Notes under the pieces: model-generated
The model's input: the letters and a program-made list of their open reading frames with translations, nothing else
Told to the model about the DNA's origin: nothing
Databases searched by the model: none
NCBI RefSeq assembly: GCF_016900095.1
Contig: NZ_JACJJP010000014.1
Span: 1 to 64,000 of the forward strand
Direction: 5' to 3'
DNA: 64,000 nucleotides
DNA from: Gemmiger formicilis
GTDB lineage: Bacteria > Bacillota > Clostridia > Oscillospirales > Ruminococcaceae
Shown: positions 15,563 to 23,190 of the stretch, one piece after another
Layout: each line of letters opens with the position of its first letter
How positions within the stretch are numbered: position 1 is the first letter of the stretch
Made by a program: the position numbers and the translations under genes

Positions 15563-18169
15563 ATGCCCGACGCCATTTTGAATGAATATCTTCAACTGCG
15601 GGACCAGTATATCGAATCCTGTTTTACCCGCCTGAACCCGGTACAGCGCCAGGCGGTGTTTACCACCGAAGGTCCGCTGCTGATCCTGGCCGGCGCTGGT
15701 TCCGGCAAGACAACCGTGCTGGTCAACCGCATTGCCAACATTATCCGCTTCGGTCAGGCCCACGGCAGCCGGGAAGTTTGCCGTCCGGTCACCCAGGAAG
15801 ATGTGGACCACCTGCGGGCCACCATGGAAAGCGGACGCATGCCTTCCGCGGACCAGGCGCGCCTGCTGGCGGTGTCTCCGGCCCGGCCGTGGAATGTGCT
15901 GGCCATCACCTTTACCAACAAGGCCGCCGGGGAACTGAAAGACCGTCTGAAAGCCATGCTGGGGGAGACGGTGGGCAGCGACGTTTTCGCCTCCACCTTC
16001 CATTCCGCCTGCGTGCGGATTCTGCGCCGGGACGCCGAGCGCATCGGTTTCCCCACCAGTTTCACCATCTACGATTCCGACGACCAGCAGCGGGTCATCA
16101 AACAGATCTATAAAGAACTGATGATCGATGACAAGTTCCTGCCCCCCAAGCAGGCGGTGGCCCGCATCAGTGCCTTCAAGGACAAGCTGTTGTCTGCCCG
16201 GGATGTGGCGTCTGAACCGCCGAAGGATACCAAGGCGGCGCTGGTCAGCAAAATTTACACCGCCTATTCCGAACGCCTTAAAACCGCCGGCGCCATGGAT
16301 TTTGACGATCTGATCTTCCATACGGTCCAGATGCTGAAAAAAGACGCCGAAGCCCGGGAGTATTACCAGAACAAGTTCCGCTACATTGTGGTGGACGAAT
16401 ACCAGGATACCAGCGTGGCGCAGTTCCATCTGGTTCGCCTGCTGGCCGGCGGTACCAACAATGTGTGCGTGGTGGGTGACGATGACCAGTCCATCTATAA
16501 GTTCCGCGGCGCCACCATTGAAAACATCCTGAATTTTGAAAAGGTGTTCACCGGTGCCAAGACCATCCGCCTGGAACAGAACTACCGTTCCACCTCCAAC
16601 ATCCTGAATGCCGCCAACAGCGTCATCAAAAACAACAACGGCCGAAAGGGCAAGACGCTGTGGACCGAAAACGGCACCGGCGCCAAGGTGCAGCATTACA
16701 CCGCTGCCAGTGAACAGGACGAGGCCAGCCATATTGCCGACATCATCGGCGAAAATCTGCGCAACGGCGCCAGCCTGCGGGACCACGCGGTGCTCTACCG
16801 TATGAACGCCCAGTCCAGCCCGGTGGAAGCGTATTTCGCCCGGGCGGGTATTCCGTACCGCATTGTGGGAGGCCAGCGCTTCTTTGACCGCAAGGAAGTC
16901 AAGGATATCAACTCCTACCTGGCCGTTGTGGTCAATCCCCGGGACGATGTGCGGCTGCGCCGCATCATCAACGAACCCGCCCGCAAGATCGGTGCCACCA
17001 CTGTGGACAAGATTGCGGAGTTGGCGGCTTCCCGCGGGGTTCCCATGCTGCAGATCATCTCGGAAGCCTCCACCTATCCGGCGCTAGCCCGGGCGGCCTC
17101 AGCACTGGGAGCGTTCTATGATATGTACCGCACCCTGTGTGATCTTTCGGTGACCCTGCCTCTGGATGAGTTCGTGGGGGAGGTCATCCGCAAAACCGGA
17201 TACGAGGCCATGCTGAAGGCGCAGAAGGAGGAGGGGGAGACCCGCCTGGAGAACCTGGGCCAGCTGGTCAACTCGGTCAAGACCTACGCCGACCAGAACG
17301 GGGAGGACGCAACCCTTTCCGGCTTCCTGGAAGAGGTGGCGCTGATTGCGGACATCGACTCCTATGATGAGGACGCCGACTCGGTCACGCTGATGACCCT
17401 GCACAGCGCCAAGGGCCTGGAGTTCCCGTATGTCTTTATCATCGGCATGGAAGACGGCGTTTTCCCCGGCGACCTGGCCCGCTACAGCGAGGAAGACATG
17501 GAGGAGGAACGGCGCCTTTGCTACGTGGGAATCACCCGGGCCAAAAAGGAGCTGTATCTTTCTTCTTCCCGAAGCCGGATGATTTTTGGCCAGACCCGGC
17601 GCAATCCGCCGTCCGATTTCCTCAGTGAGATCGATCCCGATCTGCTGGAAGAGACCCAGAGCCCAGAACTGGCGGCGGCCGGCGGCGGATTCGGGGCGGG
17701 ATATGGCACCTATTCTACCAATGTGCCCGGCGGGCGCAGCGGGTATTCCGGCGCGTCCCGAGGCTATCTCAACAGCGAGTACAACGCCGGGTTCGGCAGC
17801 CGTTATGGTTCTTCCGGCGGATTCCGCAGTGGGTTTGCCGCCACCGGCGGCCACGAAAGCCCCCGCGGCGTGGGACATCATACAGTCCCCGGCAGCGGGT
17901 TCGGCGCCGGATACGGTTCTTCCCGCAGTGCCGCCCCGGCCGGGGGCGGCTCCTCCACCTTGCTGGAAACACCGGCCTCCGCCCCCAAAAAGAAGGCGGC
18001 CGGTTTTGCGCCCGGCGACTTTGTGGATCACAAGGTGTTCGGGCGTGGCAAGGTCATCAAGGTCACGCCGGTGGCGGGGGACTGCATTGTGGAAATTCAG
18101 TTTGACCGGGTCGGCGTCAAAAAGACCATGGCAAACTATGCGCCGCTGACAAAACTTTCCAAGGAATAA
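15563..18169 (+). CDS. pcrA: UvrD/PcrA-type ATP-dependent DNA helicase
   Basis: An 868-residue SF1A 3'-5' helicase. Walker A AGAGSGKT is at residues 43-50, with VVDEYQDTS Walker B, GDDDQSIYKFRGA motif III, FDDLIFHTV, TLHSAKGLEFPYVF motif V and GITRAKKELYL motif VI. After the helicase core come about 100 residues rich in Gly, Ser, Tyr and Arg (about 705-805), then a Tudor-like C-terminal domain GDFVDHKVFGRGKVIKV (818-868) of the kind that contacts RNA polymerase in PcrA. It functions in repair, displacement of RecA and transcription-replication conflicts. The ~60-nt gap from mreB contains AAAGGAAG as ribosome binding site. Confidence 0.95.
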   Translation: MPDAILNEYLQLRDQYIESCFTRLNPVQRQAVFTTEGPLLILAGAGSGKTTVLVNRIANIIRFGQAHGSREVCRPVTQEDVDHLRATMESGRMPSADQARLLAVSPARPWNVLAITFTNKAAGELKDRLKAMLGETVGSDVFASTFHSACVRILRRDAERIGFPTSFTIYDSDDQQRVIKQIYKELMIDDKFLPPKQAVARISAFKDKLLSARDVASEPPKDTKAALVSKIYTAYSERLKTAGAMDFDDLIFHTVQMLKKDAEAREYYQNKFRYIVVDEYQDTSVAQFHLVRLLAGGTNNVCVVGDDDQSIYKFRGATIENILNFEKVFTGAKTIRLEQNYRSTSNILNAANSVIKNNNGRKGKTLWTENGTGAKVQHYTAASEQDEASHIADIIGENLRNGASLRDHAVLYRMNAQSSPVEAYFARAGIPYRIVGGQRFFDRKEVKDINSYLAVVVNPRDDVRLRRIINEPARKIGATTVDKIAELAASRGVPMLQIISEASTYPALARAASALGAFYDMYRTLCDLSVTLPLDEFVGEVIRKTGYEAMLKAQKEEGETRLENLGQLVNSVKTYADQNGEDATLSGFLEEVALIADIDSYDEDADSVTLMTLHSAKGLEFPYVFIIGMEDGVFPGDLARYSEEDMEEERRLCYVGITRAKKELYLSSSRSRMIFGQTRRNPPSDFLSEIDPDLLEETQSPELAAAGGGFGAGYGTYSTNVPGGRSGYSGASRGYLNSEYNAGFGSRYGSSGGFRSGFAATGGHESPRGVGHHTVPGSGFGAGYGSSRSAAPAGGGSSTLLETPASAPKKKAAGFAPGDFVDHKVFGRGKVIKVTPVAGDCIVEIQFDRVGVKKTMANYAPLTKLSKE

Positions 18170-18184
18170 ACGGGAGGATACAAC

Positions 18185-18967
18185 ATGCTGGTCAACCTGA
18201 TCGCCCATACCAACGACCCGGAAAAGACGGTGGCCGCTGCGGCCAAGCTGTGCTATTCCGATGCCCATATCGAAACGCTGCTGGATGGCCTTACACCGGA
18301 AAAGACAGCTGCCTTTCTGCAGCGGCTGAACGATGTGGGACATGCCAGTCCCATCGAGCATGCCTCCTTCACCTTTGGTATCGAAGGGGTCAGCCGCACC
18401 TTCCTGGCCCAGGTCACCCGGCATCGCATTGCCTCTTTCAGCGTGCAAAGCCAGCGCTATGTCCGCTTGGAAGATTTCCGCTATGTGATTCCGCCGGAAA
18501 TTGAGGCCATTCCCCAGGCAAAGCAGCAGTTCATTGAATCCATGAACGAGGATGCCCGCCGTTACCTGGACCTGGTGCAGACGCTGGAAGACGCACACAC
18601 TAAGACCTTTATGGCACAGGGGCTGGATGAGAAAGCTGCCCGCGCCAAGGCGTCCAAAAAGGCCAATGAAGACGCCCGTTTTGTATTGCCCAATGCCTGT
18701 GAGACCAAAATGGTTATGACCATGAACTGCCGCAGTCTCATCAATTTCTTCCAGCTGCGCTGCTGCGAGCGCGCACAGTGGGAGATCCGTGCTGTGGCGG
18801 ACCGTATGTTGGAACTGGTGCTGCCCTTGGCCCCGCATATCTTTGCGGCGGCCGGGCCGCGCTGTTTGACCGGGCCCTGCCCCGAAGGCCGCATGTGCTG
18901 CGGTCGTCAGGCACAGGTCCGGCAGAAATATTCCGAAATGAAAGAGAGGGTTCTCACCCATGGGTAA
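18185..18967 (+). CDS. thyX: FAD-dependent thymidylate synthase
   Basis: A 260-residue ThyX. The signature RHR-x7-S is present as R79-H80-R81 through S89, followed by QRY. It converts dUMP to dTMP using methylene-tetrahydrofolate and NADPH via FAD. Residues near the C terminus include a Cys-rich GPCPEGRMCCG, a short extra segment seen in clostridial ThyX proteins. It is fused in an operon with tmk, whose start lies inside the last codons (8-nt overlap), so the enzymes for dTMP and dTDP are made together. Confidence 0.97.
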   Translation: MLVNLIAHTNDPEKTVAAAAKLCYSDAHIETLLDGLTPEKTAAFLQRLNDVGHASPIEHASFTFGIEGVSRTFLAQVTRHRIASFSVQSQRYVRLEDFRYVIPPEIEAIPQAKQQFIESMNEDARRYLDLVQTLEDAHTKTFMAQGLDEKAARAKASKKANEDARFVLPNACETKMVMTMNCRSLINFFQLRCCERAQWEIRAVADRMLELVLPLAPHIFAAAGPRCLTGPCPEGRMCCGRQAQVRQKYSEMKERVLTHG

Positions 18968-19634
18968 ACTGATCATCTTTGAAGGCTTGGATGGTTCCGG
19001 CAAAGGCACACAGACCGATCTTCTGTGCCGTACCCTCCGCGAACGCGGACAGGACCTGCGGCAGATCACCTTCCCGGATTATGAAAGCGATTCCTCAGCA
19101 TTGGTAAAAATGTACCTTTCCGGTCAGTTTGGCCAGAAGCCGGACGATGTGAACGCCTTTGCTTCCTCCACCTTCTATGCGGTGGACCGCTTTGCCAGCT
19201 ACAAGACAAAGTGGGGCGATTTCTATCGCCGCGGTGGGCTGGTGATCTCCGACCGATATACCACCAGCAACGCGGTGCATCAGTGTTCCAAGCTGCCGCC
19301 CATGCATTGGGACGGTTTTCTGGAATGGCTGTTTGACTTTGAATACAAAAAGATGGGCATTCCGGCCCCGGATGCCGTTGTCTATCTTTCGGTGGACGTG
19401 GATGTCTCCCAGAAACTGATTGCGGAGCGCTATCACGGGGACCAGACCAAGATGGACATCCAGGAGAAGGATGCCGAATATCTGGCCCGTTCCCGGGCGG
19501 CCGCCGAATATTGCGCCCGTAAACTGGGCTGGCGGCGGATTGTCTGCACCAAGATGGAAGACGGCGTCAAGACCATGCGCAGCGTGGAAGACATTCACCA
19601 GGAAGTGCTTTCCAAACTGGCGGACGTGCTGTAA
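18960..19634 (+). CDS. tmk: Thymidylate kinase
   Basis: A 224-residue dTMP kinase with P-loop EGLDGSGKGTQ (residues 8-18), the DRY-type motif ISDRYTTSN (about 95-103) and a LID region near RYHGDQTKMDIQEKD. It phosphorylates dTMP to dTDP. It overlaps thyX by eight nucleotides. The usual Firmicute neighbour holB is absent; a GNAT gene follows after 33 nt. Confidence 0.96.
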   Translation: MGKLIIFEGLDGSGKGTQTDLLCRTLRERGQDLRQITFPDYESDSSALVKMYLSGQFGQKPDDVNAFASSTFYAVDRFASYKTKWGDFYRRGGLVISDRYTTSNAVHQCSKLPPMHWDGFLEWLFDFEYKKMGIPAPDAVVYLSVDVDVSQKLIAERYHGDQTKMDIQEKDAEYLARSRAAAEYCARKLGWRRIVCTKMEDGVKTMRSVEDIHQEVLSKLADVL

Positions 19635-19667
19635 AGGATTCAACCGGCAGGGAAGGAGGTGGACCCG

Positions 19668-20513
19668 ATGGCCGCTGTTCTGCGTAAGGCAACTGTGCAG
19701 GATCTGGACACCCTGGCACAGCTGCGCGCACAAGCTTTTGGTACAGACCGGGAAGAGGCCTCTTCCTGGCTTCGGAACATAGCGGGCCTGGACAACGTTC
19801 TGGTTCTGGAGCGGGCGGGAACCGATGGCAAGCCGGGCATTCCGGCAGCACTGCTGGGAGCGGTGCCGGTGGAATGCGGGCACCGGCGGGGCATCTGGTT
19901 CTGCGGCATGCTTACCCGTCCTGAACTGCAAGGACGTGGTCTGATGAGCCACCTTCTGGATTCCTGCCTGCGCGCTTACGCGGCCGGCGGATACGATTTT
20001 GCCGTTGCGGTGCCTCCCTCCCCCCAAGTCGGGCAAAGCCTGAAGAAGCTGGGGTTTCAAAACGCTTTTCCGCTGCGGATGGTGCGCAAACCCATCGAGC
20101 ACAACCTTCGGGCGGTGGCGGAATTTGACAACCTGACCGTGCGGCGCCTGATTGACACCCGCATGCGGTACCAGCCGGCGTGCATCATATTGCCGGAGTC
20201 CACCATAACCGAAATGATCACCCGTCTGTACCGCAAGGGGATGACCATTGTTTCCAACCAGAGGGGATACGGCCTGTTCTGTCAGCAGGATGATGTCTTG
20301 CAGGTGATGGAACTGCAGGCCGACAACGACCACTGCGCCGATCTGCTGTTGCAGGCAGCGCGGGAAAAAACCGGCGCTCATTATGCCAGTATTCTTCTGG
20401 CGGAAAACCAGACCCTGTACCTGGGGGCCGGCAAACGATGCGGGTACGGCATGATACGGTTTCTATCCCAGCCGTTTCCCATCACGGACGTGTATTTCCG
20501 GCTGCTGCAGTAA
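19668..20513 (+). CDS. GNAT family acetyltransferase, two-domain (Eis-like)
   Basis: A 281-residue protein with an N-terminal GNAT domain (about residues 1-125: LRKATVQDLDTLAQLRAQAFG, then GMLTRPELQGRGLMSHLLDSCL as acetyl-CoA motif A) and a C-terminal half that looks like a second, more divergent acetyltransferase-type domain. This layout resembles Eis and related enzymes, which acetylate amines including aminoglycosides, but the substrate here is unknown. The ATG at 19668 has AAGGAGG eight bases upstream. It lies between tmk and mltG in what seems one transcription unit. Confidence 0.75.
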   Translation: MAAVLRKATVQDLDTLAQLRAQAFGTDREEASSWLRNIAGLDNVLVLERAGTDGKPGIPAALLGAVPVECGHRRGIWFCGMLTRPELQGRGLMSHLLDSCLRAYAAGGYDFAVAVPPSPQVGQSLKKLGFQNAFPLRMVRKPIEHNLRAVAEFDNLTVRRLIDTRMRYQPACIILPESTITEMITRLYRKGMTIVSNQRGYGLFCQQDDVLQVMELQADNDHCADLLLQAAREKTGAHYASILLAENQTLYLGAGKRCGYGMIRFLSQPFPITDVYFRLLQ

Positions 20514-20573
20514 AGCGGAGCCCTGTAACAATACACCTGAACAGCAGTTGTGCGGGTGAAAAGGAGCAAAAAG

Positions 20574-21887
20574 ATGAAGATCAATCGTGAACCGGAAAAA
20601 TCTTCTTCCACCAAACAGGAAAAAGCACAGCCTTCCCGCCGTGTTCCGGCGCCGGAACAGCCGCAGCGCCGCGCTTACGATGTGGCCCAGGACGGCGGTT
20701 TTGAGGATCCGGAACCGTATGAGGAAGAGGAAGAAGTGGTTGTGCGCAAGAAACGCCGTTTCCCGGTGGGGCTTGTGATTGTGCTGGTTGTGCTGGCGCT
20801 GGTGGCTGTGGCCGGATGGCAGATGATGCAGTTTTACAGCGAGGTGGACGGCCATGGCTCCGTCGGTCAGGAAGTGACCGTGTCGGTGGAGCAGGGCTCT
20901 TCGGTGGCAGATATTGCCGCAGTGCTCAAGCAGAACAACATCATCAAGTATGACTGGCTGTTCAAGCTGTATACCAAATACAGCGGCCGTGCCAGTGGAT
21001 TGCAGTACGGCGATTTCCAGGTGCATGCCGGCATGTCGTACAACGATATCATCACCACCCTGTCTGAGCAGAAAGTTTTCCGGGACACCGTGCGGGTGAC
21101 CATACCGGAAGGCACCACCGCCGTGGGCATTGCCCAGATCTTTGTGGACCAGGGCCTGGTGGACAGTGTGGACACCTTCCTGAACTGCGCCGAAGGAAAA
21201 GACGGGTCTGATTTCAGCCAGTATGAATTCTGGAATGAGATTCCCGACAATGAGGGCCGCCTGCTGAAGTGTGAAGGCTATCTTTTCCCGGACACTTACG
21301 AGTTCTACTCCGATGCCAGTGTCTATGATATCGTGGACCGTCTGTACTCGGAATTCGATACCAAGACTTCCGGCCTGATGTCCACCATTGAAGAAAAGGG
21401 TACGACTCTGGATCAGGTGGTAATCCTGGCGTCCTTTATCCAGGAGGAAGCGGGGCTTGCTTCGGAGGATGCCAAGGTCAGTGCCTGCTTCCACAACCGG
21501 CTGGAATCCGACGATCCGCTGTGGGCGGAGCATAAGCTGGAATCCAACGCCAGCAGCGATATCATGCAGGACGGTGACAACAACTATCTGTGGAATTCGC
21601 CTATGGCGGAGTATATGGGCTGGCCTCAGGAAGGCACCATTCCCGAAGAGGTCCTCAATGCCTACGACACCTACCGCATCAGCGGTTTGCCGGCGGGCGC
21701 CATTTCCAACCCCGGTATCGATGCCATTGAGGCCGCGCTGAACCCGGACGAAGAGTTCCTGAACGAAGGGTATTTCTTCTTCGTCACCGGCAATCCCAGC
21801 GGGGATTACCCGGGGCAGTACTTCTATGCCAAGACTGCGGACGAACATTACCAGAATTGTGAGAAAGCCGGTTGGCCGCAAGGCTAA
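20574..21887 (+). CDS. mltG: Endolytic murein transglycosylase
   Basis: A 437-residue MltG/YceG protein. It has a charged cytoplasmic N terminus of about 65 residues rich in Pro, Glu and Arg, one membrane helix (about 66-88), a LysM-like domain (VSVEQGSSVADIAAVLK), and the YceG catalytic domain with LASFIQEEA carrying the catalytic glutamate and YRISGLPAGAISNPGIDAIEAALNP at the C terminus. It cuts nascent peptidoglycan strands at the membrane and sets chain length. The start at 20574 follows AAGGAG. The next gene, a U32 protein, is the same neighbour seen in Bacillus (the yrrL-yrrN/O region). Confidence 0.95.
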   Translation: MKINREPEKSSSTKQEKAQPSRRVPAPEQPQRRAYDVAQDGGFEDPEPYEEEEEVVVRKKRRFPVGLVIVLVVLALVAVAGWQMMQFYSEVDGHGSVGQEVTVSVEQGSSVADIAAVLKQNNIIKYDWLFKLYTKYSGRASGLQYGDFQVHAGMSYNDIITTLSEQKVFRDTVRVTIPEGTTAVGIAQIFVDQGLVDSVDTFLNCAEGKDGSDFSQYEFWNEIPDNEGRLLKCEGYLFPDTYEFYSDASVYDIVDRLYSEFDTKTSGLMSTIEEKGTTLDQVVILASFIQEEAGLASEDAKVSACFHNRLESDDPLWAEHKLESNASSDIMQDGDNNYLWNSPMAEYMGWPQEGTIPEEVLNAYDTYRISGLPAGAISNPGIDAIEAALNPDEEFLNEGYFFFVTGNPSGDYPGQYFYAKTADEHYQNCEKAGWPQG

Positions 21888-21900
21888 GAGAGGAGATCGT

Positions 21901-23133
21901 ATGCTTTCACAGCCTGAACTGCTGTCCCCGGCGGGCAGCCTGGAAACCCTGAAATATGCGGTGCTGTATGGAGCAGATGCCGTGTACTGTGCACTGCCGC
22001 AGTTCGGCATGCGGGCGGCACCGCCGAACCTGACCAATGATGAACTGCGGGAAGGGTGTATCTTTGCCCATGCCCGCGGCCGTCGGGTGTACCTGACCCT
22101 GAACACCCTGCCCACCAACGAAGAGCTGGAGCGCCTGCCCCAGGCCATGAAGGATGCGGCAGAGGCGGGCGTGGATGCCTTTATCATCGCCGATCTGGGG
22201 GTCTTGGCCCTGGCCCAGAAGTATGCCCCCGGGGTGGAGGTACATTTTTCCACCCAGGCCGGCATTGCCAACTATGCCGCCGCCACCCAGGCCTACCAGA
22301 TGGGGGCCAAACGGGTGGTTCTTGCGCGGGAACTGAGCCTGACCGATATTGCCTATATCCGGGACCATACACCGCCAGAGCTGGAGCTGGAAGCCTTTGT
22401 GCACGGCGCCATGTGCATGAGCGTCTCCGGCCGTTGCCTTCTGTCCAGCTATATGACGGGGCGCAGCGGCAACCGGGGCGAGTGTGCCCAGCCCTGCCGA
22501 TGGAAGTACTATCTGGTGGAAGAACGCCGCCCCGGGCAGTACATGGAAATCGGGGAAAATGAAGACGGAAGCTATATCCTCAATGCCAACGACCTGTGCA
22601 CCGCGCCGTTTATCGACCTGCTGTGCAAGGCCGGCGTGGACAGCCTGAAGATCGAAGGCCGGGCAAAAACCTTCTACTATGTGGCCTCCGTTACCAGTGC
22701 GTACCGGCGCGCGCTGGATACGTATCTGGCCAATCCGGACAGAGAAGAGTTCGAATTGCCGGATGCGGTCATTGATGAACTGAACCGCACCAGCCACCGC
22801 CATTACTCGCCGGGGTTCTACTTCGGCAAGGAAAAAGCCTTGCAGACGCCCAGCCACAGCTATGTGCGGGACTGGGACTTCATCGGCACGGTGGACAACT
22901 GGGAAAACGGGGTGGCCTCCTGCACCCAGCGTAGCAAATTCTGCCTGGGGGATACCCTGGAAGTGCTGCAGCCGGACGGGTCGGTGATCCGCCTGACTCC
23001 GGACTGGATCAAGAACGAGGAAGGGGAAAGCGTGGATGCCACGCCTCATCCGCTGATGCATTATACCATCCCCTGCGAAACACCCCTCATGCCCTACAGC
23101 TTGCTGCGCATGCAGAAAGCGGAAGACCAGTAA
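21901..23133 (+). CDS. U32 family protein, probable tRNA hydroxylation enzyme (TrhP-like)
   Basis: A 410-residue peptidase-U32-like protein. N-terminal PELLSPAGSLETLKYAVLYGADAVY is the family's opening motif, and the family signature appears as EAFVHGAMCMSVSGRCLLSSYMTG followed by NRGECAQPCRWKY, the cysteine cluster. Members such as E. coli TrhP and Bacillus YrrN/YrrO hydroxylate uridine 34 of tRNA using prephenate-derived chemistry, so protease activity is unlikely. Bacillus encodes two adjacent copies; only one is here. It starts 13 nt after mltG and ends at a bidirectional terminator. Confidence 0.88.
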   Translation: MLSQPELLSPAGSLETLKYAVLYGADAVYCALPQFGMRAAPPNLTNDELREGCIFAHARGRRVYLTLNTLPTNEELERLPQAMKDAAEAGVDAFIIADLGVLALAQKYAPGVEVHFSTQAGIANYAAATQAYQMGAKRVVLARELSLTDIAYIRDHTPPELELEAFVHGAMCMSVSGRCLLSSYMTGRSGNRGECAQPCRWKYYLVEERRPGQYMEIGENEDGSYILNANDLCTAPFIDLLCKAGVDSLKIEGRAKTFYYVASVTSAYRRALDTYLANPDREEFELPDAVIDELNRTSHRHYSPGFYFGKEKALQTPSHSYVRDWDFIGTVDNWENGVASCTQRSKFCLGDTLEVLQPDGSVIRLTPDWIKNEEGESVDATPHPLMHYTIPCETPLMPYSLLRMQKAEDQ

Positions 23134-23142
23134 AATGTAATG

Positions 23143-23190
23143 AAAAGAAGCCGCGCAGGCACCCGAAAACGGACCTGTGCGGCTTCTTTT
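23143..23190. terminator. Bidirectional terminator
   Basis: Perfect 12-bp stem AAAAGAAGCCGC (23143-23154) / GCGGCTTCTTTT (23179-23190), between convergent genes. Confidence 0.85.

Noticed and set aside
21901-23133. U32 protein as a secreted collagenase-type protease
   Set aside because: No signal peptide; position after mltG and the cysteine cluster match the tRNA hydroxylation group.
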